Assembly: GCF_002252085.1 (NCBI RefSeq)
Contig: NZ_NEEY01000008.1
Location: 1-59,157, forward strand
Source of the DNA: Aerococcus sp. 1KP-2016
Lineage (GTDB): Bacteria > Bacillota > Bacilli > Lactobacillales > Aerococcaceae
Direction: 5' to 3'
Length of the DNA stretch: 59,157 nucleotides
Under the pieces are notes generated by a model that saw nothing but the letters and a program-made list of their open reading frames with translations, did not search any database and was not told the DNA's origin. Positions 1-8,773 of the stretch are shown piece by piece; position 1 is the first letter of the stretch, and each line of letters begins with the position of its first letter. The translations under genes were made by a program, and so were the position numbers.

Positions 1-127
1 CAGTCCTTTAACCTGTTTCCGTGATATATTTCAATCAAAATTTATAAAAATTTTTTCAAAGTAAAAGGCGTACACAACTCTTTTTAAGAATTGTGTACGC
101 CTTTTTTAGAGGCCTTTTGTCCCAGCC
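1..127. repeat. Partial copy (3' part) of a long intergenic repeat
   Basis: The stretch is nearly identical to 47497-47622, differing by one T/C change and one extra T. It holds a strong hairpin (AAAGGCGTACACAA near 64 pairing with TTGTGTACGCC near 91, followed by T's) and ends with CTTTTGTCCCAGCC, the right end of the complete copy at 47346-47622. The window starts inside the element, so its left half is not visible. The hairpin with a T run could also act as a terminator for whatever lies upstream. Confidence 0.85.
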
Positions 128-183
128 TCTTTTTGTGTTATATAATATAACGTTGTATTTTTGTCCTTTTGTAAAAATATAAT

Positions 184-197
184 ATTAAGCGTTTACA
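184..197 (+). promoter_or_regulatory. Candidate cre (CcpA) site before the amino-sugar PTS genes
   Basis: ATTAAGCGTTTACA differs from the CcpA consensus TGWNANCGNTNWCA at only one or two positions. It lies about 165 bases before the TTG start at 360, which fits catabolite control of a PTS operon. Function is inferred from the motif alone. Confidence 0.5.
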
Positions 198-359
198 TTT
201 TACGCAAGATTGCATAAATTGAAAATCATACATTTTCCTAACCATTTTATAAAAAATATGTGTGATATTTTATAACAAAAAGTAGAATTGTTTATTTCTT
301 TTGGTTATAATAATTTTAATACCACAGTCTATAAAACAATAAAGGGAGGAGATGATCAT

Positions 360-1259
360 TTGAAACGACTCATTTCAAGTGCAGCGAGTGACATCATTAA
401 GATGTCTGCACCGGAGTTGAAGCAAGCAATTTTAGCGAGTGAAGGTAGAACTATTGTTGGTGAAACTGTCGTAACTACAAGTCCCTTGATAGAGGGTTTG
501 TCCAACGCTGAGGTAATGGCTGCATTCGGTGCGGATATCATCATTTTGAACGAGTTGGATGTATTTCATCCAGTCGTACCAGGAGTTGATGGGATTGAGG
601 CTAGTGAAATTATCCAAACCATCAAACATTTGACGGGGCGACCAATTGGCGTCAATTTGGAACCGGTTGATCCGGATGTTGGTTTGTTAGAACATGCTGT
701 CCAATTGCCAAAAGGACGCCAAGTGAGTCCTGAAAGTTTAGCGGCAGCTAATGATTTGGGTATCGATATACTTTTCCTAACGGGTAACCCTGCAACTGGG
801 GTTTCTATGTCCGCTATAGGGGCAGCCGTTGTGTTAGCTAAGCAATACTTTAATGGTTTGGTATTTGCAGGTAAAATGCACGGGGCTGGTATGCAAGAGT
901 CCATTGTGGATGAAGCGCAATTGACCCAATTCGTAAAGGATGGGGCTGATGGGGTCTTAATCCCAGCGGTAAATACTGTCCCAGGGGTCTATGAAGAAGA
1001 GAATCGCCAAGTGACTAAGGCAATTCATGCTTTAGGTGGTGTAGTTGTTGCGACAATTGGTACGAGTCAAGAGAGTGCGACGACTTCAGTAATTGAAGCA
1101 ATTGGCCTTTCGAACAAGCGTGTAGGTGTTGATTGTCATCATATTGGTGATGGGTCGTATGGCCGGATGCCGGATCCAGAAAATATTGTGGCGCTTAGTT
1201 TAGCTGTCCGCGGAAAACGACATACGTATTTCCGTATGGCACAGTCAATTCGTCGATAA
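360..1259 (+). CDS. TIM-barrel-like protein of the PEP-phosphonomutase-like DUF7916 type, PTS-linked
   Basis: A 299-residue protein with alternating beta/alpha character (GADIIILNELDVF, GVNLEPVDPD, GKMHGAGM, GADGVLIPAVNT), consistent with a TIM barrel. I associate it with a family often annotated as PEP-phosphonomutase-like or DUF7916, from memory and without a search. The TTG start at 360 follows an excellent GGGAGGAG ribosome site; the reading frame is open further upstream but has no ribosome site there. It sits 26 bases before the PTS EIICB gene and probably shares its operon and catabolite control. That suggests a role in sugar-phosphate or amino-sugar metabolism, but the reaction is not known. 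Confidence 0.7.
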   Translation: MKRLISSAASDIIKMSAPELKQAILASEGRTIVGETVVTTSPLIEGLSNAEVMAAFGADIIILNELDVFHPVVPGVDGIEASEIIQTIKHLTGRPIGVNLEPVDPDVGLLEHAVQLPKGRQVSPESLAAANDLGIDILFLTGNPATGVSMSAIGAAVVLAKQYFNGLVFAGKMHGAGMQESIVDEAQLTQFVKDGADGVLIPAVNTVPGVYEEENRQVTKAIHALGGVVVATIGTSQESATTSVIEAIGLSNKRVGVDCHHIGDGSYGRMPDPENIVALSLAVRGKRHTYFRMAQSIRR

Positions 1260-1285
1260 ATTCGATATAAATGGGAGTGAAGAAG

Positions 1286-2791
1286 ATGAAAAATTATTTA
1301 CAAAATTTAGGTAAATCGATTATGCTACCAGTTTCTATCTTACCGGTAGCATCGTTATTAATGGGTATTGGGTACTGGATTGACCCAGCAGGTTTAAGTG
1401 GTGCGGGTACGAATACCATCGCAGCCTTCTTAATTCAAGCGGGTTCAGCGGTTATCAATAACTTGCCAATTTTATTCTCTGTAGGTATTGCGACAGGTTT
1501 GAGTAAAGATGGTAATGGGGCTGCAGGTCTTTCTGGTCTAGTGGGCTTCCTGATTGTTACGTCATTATTAAGTGTTGATGGCTTAGCGATTTTATTAGGT
1601 ATTCCAGCTGAACAAGTGCCAATGGCTTTTGGTGCGACAAAAAACGTCTTTATTGCTATTATCGCTGGTACCGTAGCGGCTTACTTATATAACCGTTACA
1701 GTTCAACGAAATTACCGACAGCCCTTGCTTTCTTTAGTGGTCGTCGTTTAATTCCAATCCTAACTGCCGGTGCAATGATTATTATTTCCGCTATCCTATT
1801 CTTCGTATGGCCGGTAGCGTATAACGCATTAGTATCATTTGGTACGTTCATCTCCGGTTTAGGTGCATTCGGTGCTGGTCTATATGGATTCTTCAATAAA
1901 TTGTTGATTCCAACTGGTTTACACCATGCCTTGAACTCAGTATTCTGGTTTGACTTAATCGGTATTAATGACATCGGAAACTTCTGGGCAAGTACAGGTA
2001 CGAAAGGTGTTACTGGTATGTACCAAGCTGGTTTCTTCCCAATTATGATGTTTGGTCTACCAGGTGCGGCTTTAGCAATGTACAAAAATGCTGAACCGCA
2101 AGCGAAGAAAATTACTGCTGGTATTATGATTGCAGGTGCTTTCGCTTCATTCTTTACAGGTATCACTGAACCAATCGAATTCTCATTCATGTTTGCTGCA
2201 CCAGGACTTTACTTATTACATGCCTTCTTAACAGGTGTATCAATGTTCATCGCAGCAACCTTCCACTGGACAGCTGGTTTTGGTTTCTCTGCCGGTTTAG
2301 TTGACTACGTACTAAGCTTACGTATTCCAATCGCTAACCAACCATTGATGTTACTAGTGTTAGGTGCAGTTATGTTTGTTGTGTACTACTTTGTCTTTGA
2401 TTTTGTTATTCGTAAATTTGATATCTCTACACCAGGTCGTGGCACAAATGTGACGCGCGAAGTTGAAGCTGGCGCAGAAACTAGTGCCGCTAATGCAGTG
2501 ACAGCAGGTATCGCAAGCGACGATAAATATGGTCGTATGGCAACTGGTATCTATTCAGCAGTTTGTGGTGACGATAACATCGTTTCTTACTATAACTGTG
2601 CAACCCGTCTACGTTTTGAATTAAAAGATGCAGACAAAGTTGATCAACAAGCAATCAAAAATCTTGGTGTGCCAGGTGTGAATCAATTAGACAAAAATCA
2701 CCTACATGTTATCGTGGGTACAGAAGTTCAGTTCGTTGCGGATGAAATGAAGAAAATCAGTGACGCTGAAGTGAAAGATGGGAATGCATAA
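1286..2791 (+). CDS. nagE: PTS transporter subunit EIICB, N-acetylglucosamine type
   Basis: A 501-residue membrane permease of the phosphotransferase system. The N-terminal EIIC domain has about ten hydrophobic segments and the signature GITEPIEFSFMFAAP near residue 295. The C-terminal EIIB domain has the phosphorylated cysteine in NCATRLR (Cys438). There is no EIIA domain, so a general EIIA elsewhere must donate phosphate. The tract SAGLVDYVLS and the nearby nagB favour N-acetylglucosamine over glucose. The ATG at 1286 is chosen because GGGAGTG lies just before it; an in-frame ATG at 1271 lacks a ribosome site. Confidence 0.8.
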   Translation: MKNYLQNLGKSIMLPVSILPVASLLMGIGYWIDPAGLSGAGTNTIAAFLIQAGSAVINNLPILFSVGIATGLSKDGNGAAGLSGLVGFLIVTSLLSVDGLAILLGIPAEQVPMAFGATKNVFIAIIAGTVAAYLYNRYSSTKLPTALAFFSGRRLIPILTAGAMIIISAILFFVWPVAYNALVSFGTFISGLGAFGAGLYGFFNKLLIPTGLHHALNSVFWFDLIGINDIGNFWASTGTKGVTGMYQAGFFPIMMFGLPGAALAMYKNAEPQAKKITAGIMIAGAFASFFTGITEPIEFSFMFAAPGLYLLHAFLTGVSMFIAATFHWTAGFGFSAGLVDYVLSLRIPIANQPLMLLVLGAVMFVVYYFVFDFVIRKFDISTPGRGTNVTREVEAGAETSAANAVTAGIASDDKYGRMATGIYSAVCGDDNIVSYYNCATRLRFELKDADKVDQQAIKNLGVPGVNQLDKNHLHVIVGTEVQFVADEMKKISDAEVKDGNA

Positions 2792-2882
2792 TAGCGTAGG
2801 TCATCCGATTTTGAGAGATCTATCATTATCCATCGCCTAAAATTGAAATAAACAGAAAAACCCTAGTCGGATGCAAAATGGA

Positions 2883-2931
2883 CCCTATAGAATGGACACT
2901 AAAAAAAGTGCCTTTCTATAGGGTTTTTCTT
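2883..2931 (+). terminator. Rho-independent terminator after the PTS gene
   Basis: CCCTATAGAA (2883) pairs with TTCTATAGGG (2914), followed by TTTTTC. The same hairpin could partly serve the opposite strand. Confidence 0.7.
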
Positions 2932-3014
2932 TGTTCTGATTATATTTTACTGCCGTGGTGAAGCTGTTTTTGGTAAAAATAGCCTTGGTCACCTTAGTAG
3001 GATATTGAGGGTGA

Positions 3015-3242
3015 AATATATTGACGTCAATAGATGAAAGAATCGCTAATTTATTAACTTATAGCGCCAAGTAAGTGAAGAAAATCAAATTGATTCATTT
3101 ATCTAGCTTAATAAGTGAAAAAGGGCGGTTATTTTTCATTTATAGCAGGCAATAAATGAAAACCTATAAAATCATTCATTTATATAGGGCAATAGATGAA
3201 TGAAATCATGAAAGATTCATCTATTTCAGCATAAAGATGAAT
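3015..3242. repeat. Array of about six degenerate palindromes with a 40-bp period
   Basis: Units begin near 3015, 3054, 3094, 3133, 3173 and 3214. The clearest, 3133-3162, has perfect 11-bp arms (TTTTCATTTAT / ATAAATGAAAA) around an 8-base loop. Its neighbours have the arms TTCATTTAT/ATAAGTGAA, ATTCATTTAT/ATAGATGAAT and GATTCATCTAT/AAAGATGAATT. No gene is visible in 2792-3296. The spacers are short and not unique as they would be in CRISPR. Confidence 0.75.
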
Positions 3243-3296
3243 TTTCATGATATGCAAAAGTGGCTAGGATTCACCCTCAGCCACTTTCTTATGTAT

Positions 3297-4004
3297 CTAT
3301 TCACTTAATAAGCTTGCCGCTTCGGTATCCAATAAGACAGTCACATGTGGATGTTCTTGTAGGAAACTAGCGGGTACATCACTGGTTATAGGGCCTTCAA
3401 TCATTGCCTTCACAGCTTGGGCTTTATTTGCGCCGAATGCTAACAAGACAATATGTTTGGCTTTTAATATCGAAGCAATCCCCATTGAAATTGCATGGGT
3501 GGGTACTTGGTCGATGGTGTCGAAAAAACGTGCATTCGCCTGGATGGTCGAATCGGTTAGCTTGGTTAAATGGGTAACGGAATCACGCTTCGCACCAGGT
3601 TCATTAAAGCCGATATGGCCATTTTTGCCTAAGCCTAAAATTTGTAGGTCTACTGGATTTTCATCAATCAGACCTTCGTAACGAGCCGCTTCTGCGTCAG
3701 GATCCTCTGCTAAACCATTGGGTATATAGCTTGCTTTAAAGGGTTTTGCATTGAATAAGTGTTCCTTCATAAACGTTGCATAAGATTGGGGATGATCTGC
3801 TGGCAAACCACAATATTCGTCTAAGTTGATCGCTGTTGCCTGTGAGAAATCCAAGTTAGATTTCACTAACAAATCGTATAGGGTAACAGGCGTAGAACCT
3901 GTTGCTAGACCAAAAACATTGGCACCCTCGCCCAGGGCTTGTTCGAATAAAGTGAACGCCTGCTTGGATGCTTGTGTTGGGGTATCAAAAATTTGAATGT
4001 CCAT
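3297..4004 (-). CDS. nagB: Glucosamine-6-phosphate deaminase
   Basis: A 235-residue cytoplasmic enzyme converting glucosamine-6-phosphate to fructose-6-phosphate and ammonia. Family hallmarks are GLATGSTP near the N-terminus, NLDEYCGL, and GLGKNGHIGFNEPG in the middle, which holds the substrate loop and catalytic residues. The length suits the short Bacillus-type NagB without the extra allosteric tail. The start is the ATG giving MDIQIFDTP, 11 bases after GGAGG; the open frame extends 17 codons further without support. It converges with the amino-sugar PTS, so imported GlcNAc-6-P (after deacetylation by an enzyme not in this window) could feed glycolysis. Confidence 0.93.
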   Translation of the reverse strand: MDIQIFDTPTQASKQAFTLFEQALGEGANVFGLATGSTPVTLYDLLVKSNLDFSQATAINLDEYCGLPADHPQSYATFMKEHLFNAKPFKASYIPNGLAEDPDAEAARYEGLIDENPVDLQILGLGKNGHIGFNEPGAKRDSVTHLTKLTDSTIQANARFFDTIDQVPTHAISMGIASILKAKHIVLLAFGANKAQAVKAMIEGPITSDVPASFLQEHPHVTVLLDTEAASLLSE

Positions 4005-4094
4005 ATATCCATAAACCTCCAATGTGATATTTCTTAAGTGACCCAAGTTTAGCATAACGACCTCAAAAAGGAAATAAGACCACTTATCAGAAGT

Positions 4095-4111
4095 GATAGT
4101 TTGAAACTATC
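4095..4111. promoter_or_regulatory. Perfect 17-bp palindrome between divergent nagB and aminotransferase genes
   Basis: GATAGTTTGAAACTATC has 8-bp arms around one base. It lies 91 bases before the nagB start and 113 before the aminotransferase start, a typical operator position. The binding protein is unknown. Confidence 0.4.
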
Positions 4112-4223
4112 AAAAGTCCCCAAAAATGCGTATGGACCTAGCATTGAATTTGCAATTGAATAAGGTTAAAGTAAAATATACAATATTTAATTCAATAAAA
4201 GCTATCAGAAAGGTCTGGCGAAC

Positions 4224-5408
4224 ATGGGAGATTTCCAACCAGCGCAAAGTTACCAATCTTTGCCGAAACAATATTTTTCTAGCCTATCCGCAATCATTGC
4301 GAATTTAAAAACGACATATGACGATGTGATTGATTTGGCTGTAGGTACGCCTGATTTACAACCACCACAGTCATTAAAAGATGCCTTGAAAACGGCCATC
4401 GACAACCCTCAATACGATCGCTATGGTCCCTATCGTGGGGAAGGCTTCCATAAAGAGGCAGTAGCACATTTTTACCAAGCACAGTTTGGTGTAACAATTG
4501 ACCCCAAGACAGAGGTGGCCTTGTTCCACGGCTCGAAAGAGGCCATTATGAAAGTGAGTCAGGTCTTGGTCAACAAGGATGACACCATGTTATTGCCCAA
4601 CCCAACTTATCCGGACTACTTATCTGCCGTTGGGTTAACTCAATCGAGAGCTGTGTTTATGGATCTCTTAGCCAAAAATGATTTCTTGGTCGATTACAGT
4701 CAAATTGATGTGCAAACAGCTGCCGATGCCAAAATCATGTTTCTCAACTACCCAAACAACCCGACAAGTGCCTTAGCGACACCGGCATTTTTCGCTGATA
4801 CAGTGGCATTTGCAGCTGAGAATAACATTTTTGTGGTGCATGACAATGCCTACGCACCTTTTGTATTTGATGATGAAAAACCATTATCATTCTTGCAAAC
4901 GCCGGGTGCCAAAGAAGTAGGATTAGAGCTATTCTCCTTGTCCAAACTTTATAATATCCCTGGTTGGCGTGTTGGCTTTGCGGTAGGTAATCCACAAGTT
5001 ATTGAATACCTAAACACTTTGCAAGACCATACAACCGTTGGCATGTACGGGGCGATTCAAGAGGCGATAGCTGTGCTACTAAATGCTGACGACCAAACAT
5101 TTATTGCTGAAATGAAAGCCGTCTATCAAAGTCGACGTGACGCAGTGATTGAGGAATTTACCAAGGCGGGTATCGAGGTGAAACCATCCAAAGGCACCAT
5201 CTATCAATGGTTGCAGACGCCGGATGGGGTGAGTGCACAGACATTTTTCGAGGCAATTGCGAATGAGGCGCATGTAGGTGTGGCACCAGGCCATGGTTTT
5301 GGCAGTGCCGGTGAAGGCTTTATCCGAATTGGACTCATTGCTGATGAAACGATTTTGCGTGAGGCAGCACGTCGAATTGCAAGCGTATATCTAGATATAC
5401 AAAAATAA
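4224..5408 (+). CDS. PLP-dependent class I/II aminotransferase
   Basis: A 394-residue fold-type I aminotransferase. The PLP lysine is Lys241 in SLSKLYNIPGWRVGF. Other family marks are DLAVGTPDLQPP near the N-terminus, YPNNPTS, the HDNAYAPF loop, and an arginine in GFIRIGL that would bind the substrate carboxylate. It resembles LL-diaminopimelate/aspartate-type enzymes, but the substrate cannot be read from sequence. A MetQ-like binding protein follows 24 bases later, so a role in methionine or other sulphur amino-acid metabolism is plausible. The ATG is preceded by AGAAAGG. Confidence 0.85.
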   Translation: MGDFQPAQSYQSLPKQYFSSLSAIIANLKTTYDDVIDLAVGTPDLQPPQSLKDALKTAIDNPQYDRYGPYRGEGFHKEAVAHFYQAQFGVTIDPKTEVALFHGSKEAIMKVSQVLVNKDDTMLLPNPTYPDYLSAVGLTQSRAVFMDLLAKNDFLVDYSQIDVQTAADAKIMFLNYPNNPTSALATPAFFADTVAFAAENNIFVVHDNAYAPFVFDDEKPLSFLQTPGAKEVGLELFSLSKLYNIPGWRVGFAVGNPQVIEYLNTLQDHTTVGMYGAIQEAIAVLLNADDQTFIAEMKAVYQSRRDAVIEEFTKAGIEVKPSKGTIYQWLQTPDGVSAQTFFEAIANEAHVGVAPGHGFGSAGEGFIRIGLIADETILREAARRIASVYLDIQK

Positions 5409-5432
5409 GGCAAATAAAAAGGGGAAACATTT

Positions 5433-6296
5433 ATGAAGAAATGGCAAAAAGGTTTAGTAACAATTTTGGGTGCATCAGGATTATTATTAGCAGCATGCGG
5501 CAATCAAGCAGCAAGTAGTGAAAGTACGAGTGAGACAGCATCTAGCGAAGCAGCAGCGGAAGGCTTGATGGATGATGGTGTGTTAACAGTCGGAGTAACA
5601 GCTGGTCCGCACGAACAAATCTTCAAGTTTATCCAAGAAAAGGCCGCAGAAGATGGTTTTGACATTGAATTAGTCGTCTTCAACGACTACGTTAAGCCGA
5701 ATACAGCCTTAGCAGAGGGTGAATTAGACATTAACTCCATTCAAACGGGACCATATTTAGAAACAGTTATCGCAGATACAGGCTATGAATTAGCCCCAGC
5801 CTTTGAAAACATCACCATTCCAATGGGGATTTACTCTGAGCAATACGATACGGTGGATGAATTACAAGAAGGTGACACCATCGCCGTTCCAAATACACCT
5901 TCTCAAGAAGGACGCGCCTTATTAGTATTGGAAAAAGCCGGGGTCATTACACTGCCTGAAGGCTTGGGCATCGATGCTACCGTCGAAGACATCGAAGAAA
6001 ACCCATTAAACCTTGAATTCATCACTGGTGATCCAGCGCAATTTATCGCCCAATTACCAGACGTAGCTGCAGCGGGTATCAACTCAAACTACATCCTTGA
6101 TGCCGGATTGAGCGCCAAAGACCTAGCCATCGCCATGGAAGACAGCGAAGACACGACATGGGTAAACCTAGTCGTATCACGCACTGAAAACGCTGAAGAT
6201 CCAGCCTTAGCCCAATTAGAAAGCTACTACAAAACCGATGAAGTCAAAGCCTTTATCGACAAAACTTTCCAAGGAGCTGTTGTAGCCTCTTGGTAA
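5433..6296 (+). CDS. metQ: Methionine-type (MetQ/NlpA) ABC-transporter substrate-binding lipoprotein
   Basis: A 287-residue lipoprotein: basic start, hydrophobic core and lipobox LAAC with lipidated Cys22, then a Ser/Glu-rich linker before the NlpA domain (LTVGVTAGPHEQIFKF, YVKPNTALAEGELDIN). It would capture methionine or a related amino acid at the outer membrane face and pass it to a MetNI permease. No metN or metI lies beside it, so it must use a transporter encoded elsewhere. It probably shares a transcript with the aminotransferase and ends at the 6319 terminator. Confidence 0.85.
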   Translation: MKKWQKGLVTILGASGLLLAACGNQAASSESTSETASSEAAAEGLMDDGVLTVGVTAGPHEQIFKFIQEKAAEDGFDIELVVFNDYVKPNTALAEGELDINSIQTGPYLETVIADTGYELAPAFENITIPMGIYSEQYDTVDELQEGDTIAVPNTPSQEGRALLVLEKAGVITLPEGLGIDATVEDIEENPLNLEFITGDPAQFIAQLPDVAAAGINSNYILDAGLSAKDLAIAMEDSEDTTWVNLVVSRTENAEDPALAQLESYYKTDEVKAFIDKTFQGAVVASW

Positions 6297-6318
6297 AAAT
6301 ATGCCTAACATATAAGAC

Positions 6319-6346
6319 AAACGGCCAGGAAACTGGTCGTTTTTTT
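6319..6346 (+). terminator. Terminator after metQ
   Basis: AAACGGCCAG pairs with CTGGTCGTTT around GAAA, followed by a run of T's. Confidence 0.85.
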
Positions 6347-6463
6347 ATGAAATAAGCGGATTTCCTTCCTCATTAACGACGGGTCTCATTAGACAAGCCG
6401 AGTAGAATGCGTTAATCTTAACTTATAGATATTACAAGTTCAAACAACAAAGGAGCCATTTAT

Positions 6464-7348
6464 ATGAGACAGATTGTCACACAATTATGCTTTAATGACC
6501 AAGCTGAAGAAGCCGTTACCTTCTACACGAGTTTGTTCGATAATAGTGAAGTAACGCGTACCATGCATTACCCAATGCCCCAAGGTGATGCGATTGCTAT
6601 CGACTTTACTTTGGAAAACCAGGCTTTTTCTGCAATTAATGGAGGCCCATATATGAAGATGAATGCGTCATTTTCTTTGATGGTTGCTTTAGATACAGCT
6701 GATGAGGTGGACGCACTCTATGCTAAGCTTGCTGAAGGCGGTACAGACATGATGCCTTTAGGCGAGTACCCATTTTCACCGCGTTATGCTTGGGTGACGG
6801 ATAGATTTGGTGTGTCTTGGCAGTTGATGTTGGCAAACAATATACCTGCTAATCACAAGATCCGAGTAAGTCTACTCTTTGCCGGTCAATACTGTGGTCA
6901 AACGCAAGCTGCACTCGACCATTACGCAGCTATTTTTCCAACTGCTAGCATAGGGCATGTGAATGATTACCAGGAGGGTGAAGCATCGGATGACCGTGCT
7001 AAAATCAATTATGCTGAGCTAACGATTGACGACCAACAACTGGTATTAATGGACCATGGTTATGGTGGTACGGAAGAATTTAGCGACGCAACGTCCTTCT
7101 TGATCGTTGCAGGCACTCAGTCAGAAGTCGACTATTATTGGGAGAAATTGTCTGCTAATCCGGATGCGGAGGCTTGGGGTTGGTTACAAGATGCTCACGG
7201 AATTGCCTGGCAAATCGTGCCTCAAGGGTATTACCAAATCATGGAAACAGCCAAAGAAGATCAGAAGAAACGTGTGTTAGATGCTATGTTTAAGATGAAG
7301 AAATTGGATATTGCTAAATTAGAAAACGCAAAATTTGATATTGGCTAG
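6464..7348 (+). CDS. Tandem PhnB-like VOC-fold protein
   Basis: A 294-residue cytoplasmic protein made of two PhnB/3-dmu-9-type VOC domains. The first starts IVTQLCFNDQAEEAVTFYTS and ends near DRFGVSWQLML; the second starts near RVSLLFAGQYCGQTQAALDHY and ends near DAHGIAWQIVP. A charged tail follows. VOC proteins of this type bind small molecules or metals, and no specific reaction can be assigned. It has a good ribosome site (AAAGGAG) and appears to be a single-gene unit. Confidence 0.8.
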   Translation: MRQIVTQLCFNDQAEEAVTFYTSLFDNSEVTRTMHYPMPQGDAIAIDFTLENQAFSAINGGPYMKMNASFSLMVALDTADEVDALYAKLAEGGTDMMPLGEYPFSPRYAWVTDRFGVSWQLMLANNIPANHKIRVSLLFAGQYCGQTQAALDHYAAIFPTASIGHVNDYQEGEASDDRAKINYAELTIDDQQLVLMDHGYGGTEEFSDATSFLIVAGTQSEVDYYWEKLSANPDAEAWGWLQDAHGIAWQIVPQGYYQIMETAKEDQKKRVLDAMFKMKKLDIAKLENAKFDIG

Positions 7349-7455
7349 TAGTTAGATGGTCTAGCCTGGCTTTTGCAAACCAATCAGTCACTGAATTGGG
7401 GGCAAAATGTTATAATGAAGACGTAAGTGTTTTCATTTTGAAAGGTGGCTATTAT

Positions 7456-8237
7456 ATGGATTTAGGATTAGCTGGAAAAGTAGCGATTATCACAGGGGCG
7501 AGTAGAGGAATTGGTTTCCAAACGGCCTTAGAATTAGTGCGTGAGGAGCGGATGTGTCCATTATCGCCCGCCGCGAAGAACGTTTGCTTGAAGCGCAAGC
7601 AAAAATTAAGGAAGCTACCGGTAAAGAGGTTCACTATGTGGTAGCGGATGTCAGCAGTGAAACCGACGCAAAACGTGCGGTTGCTGAGACTGTAGAAAAA
7701 TTTGGTCACGTGGATATTTTAGTGAATAATGCGGGATCGAGTGCAGCATCTAGCTTTGAAGCAGTAACTGATGAAGACTGGCAACGTGATTTAGACTTGA
7801 AGATTTTTGGTGCCGTACATTTTATTCGTGAAGTATTACCTTACCTCAAAGCCCAAAAATCAGGTGCAATCTTGAATCTAACCGCGATTGCAGGGAAAAC
7901 CCCACCCGCAAATTCATTACCAACATCAACAAGTCGGGCGGCAGGTTTGGCTTTAACGAAATCATTATCTAAAGAATTTGGTCCCTACAACATTCGCGTA
8001 AACGCGGTAAGTATCGGCTTGATTCGTTCAGAACAAATCGAGAGAATGTGGCAAAATAATATGCCGAATGCACCGTGGGAAGACTTCTCACGCGCAGCAT
8101 CAAGTAATACACCACTAGGCCGTATCGGTAACACGGAAGAGGCTGCAAAAGCTATTACCTTCTTGGTTTCTGATGCCGCATCCTATATTTCAGGTGTTGC
8201 ATTAAACATCGATGGTGGCGCTTCTGCAGTCATGTAA
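7456..8237 (+). pseudogene. SDR-family oxidoreductase with a frameshift and unusual active site
   Basis: From the ATG at 7456 (after AAAGGTGG) the protein starts with the NAD-binding TGASRGIG motif. The frame is lost near 7546, where GTGCGTGAGGAGCG should read GAGGGAGCG to give VREGADVSIIARR. One missing G explains the break; the rest, including NNAGSS and the Rossmann end IDGGASAVM, is open to 8237. The catalytic Ser-Tyr-Lys set also looks absent: the Ser region reads NLTAIAG, and the YxxxK position reads TSTSR. A TATAAT with an upstream TG lies at 7411. If the frameshift is a sequencing error, this would be an SDR without the usual proton relay. Confidence 0.8.
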
Positions 8238-8285
8238 TTTCTAAGTATTTGTAATTGAGATATTTCAGATAGGAGATTGATACAT

Positions 8286-8645
8286 ATGACAAACGATTAT
8301 AGTGTGAATATTCTAAAACAAGCATGTAACATGACAGATGGCTCACAACGCCATTCCTATGAAAATCAGATTTTACTGTATCATTTAGATGAACAAATGT
8401 CGAAAGAAGACCTTATCAAATTTATCAAAGAAGATAACCTTGAAGAACCTTATGAAGTCGTCGAAGGCCGTTCCATTCAATGGAAAGTAGCCAAAGTAAT
8501 CGACATATTTGAAGTACTTGGTTTTGAAGGTCACTTTGAAGATGGCCAAGAAGTCTATAGCCGCTTCCTCACAGATGACGAAGACTTGGACTTCATTCTC
8601 GGCAAATACTTCCCAGACTTTGTCTTCGAAGATGCCGCAGAATAG
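8286..8645 (+). CDS. Small acidic protein, DUF4288-like
   Basis: A 119-residue acidic protein. The pattern SIQWKVAKVIDIFEV followed by EDGQEVYSRFL reminds me of the DUF4288 family, a recall I could not check. The ATG at 8286 lies 9 bases after AGGAGA; an in-frame TTG three codons earlier is less likely. It follows the SDR by 48 bases and may be cotranscribed with it. Function unknown. Confidence 0.7.
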   Translation: MTNDYSVNILKQACNMTDGSQRHSYENQILLYHLDEQMSKEDLIKFIKEDNLEEPYEVVEGRSIQWKVAKVIDIFEVLGFEGHFEDGQEVYSRFLTDDEDLDFILGKYFPDFVFEDAAE

Positions 8646-8728
8646 GCTGGTTTTGATACAAGCATCAAACGATTGAAGGTCGTAAAGCGGGCGGTTTTTG
8701 ATAAATAGAACCGCCAATTTCAATGCAT

Positions 8729-8773
8729 AAAGAAAATCCCACGAACGCCAATGCGCTTCGTGGGATTTTCTTT
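8729..8773. terminator. Bidirectional terminator between convergent genes
   Basis: AAAGAAAATCCCACGAA pairs perfectly with TTCGTGGGATTTTCTTT around an 11-base loop. It serves the gene ending at 8645 and overlaps the end of rlmA. Confidence 0.9.

Noticed and set aside
3015-3242. CRISPR array
   Set aside because: The units are themselves palindromic and degenerate, spacers are short and AT-rich, and no cas gene is in the window.
4126-4308. 60-codon frame upstream of the aminotransferase
   Set aside because: It overlaps the start of the well-supported aminotransferase in another frame and has no ribosome site.
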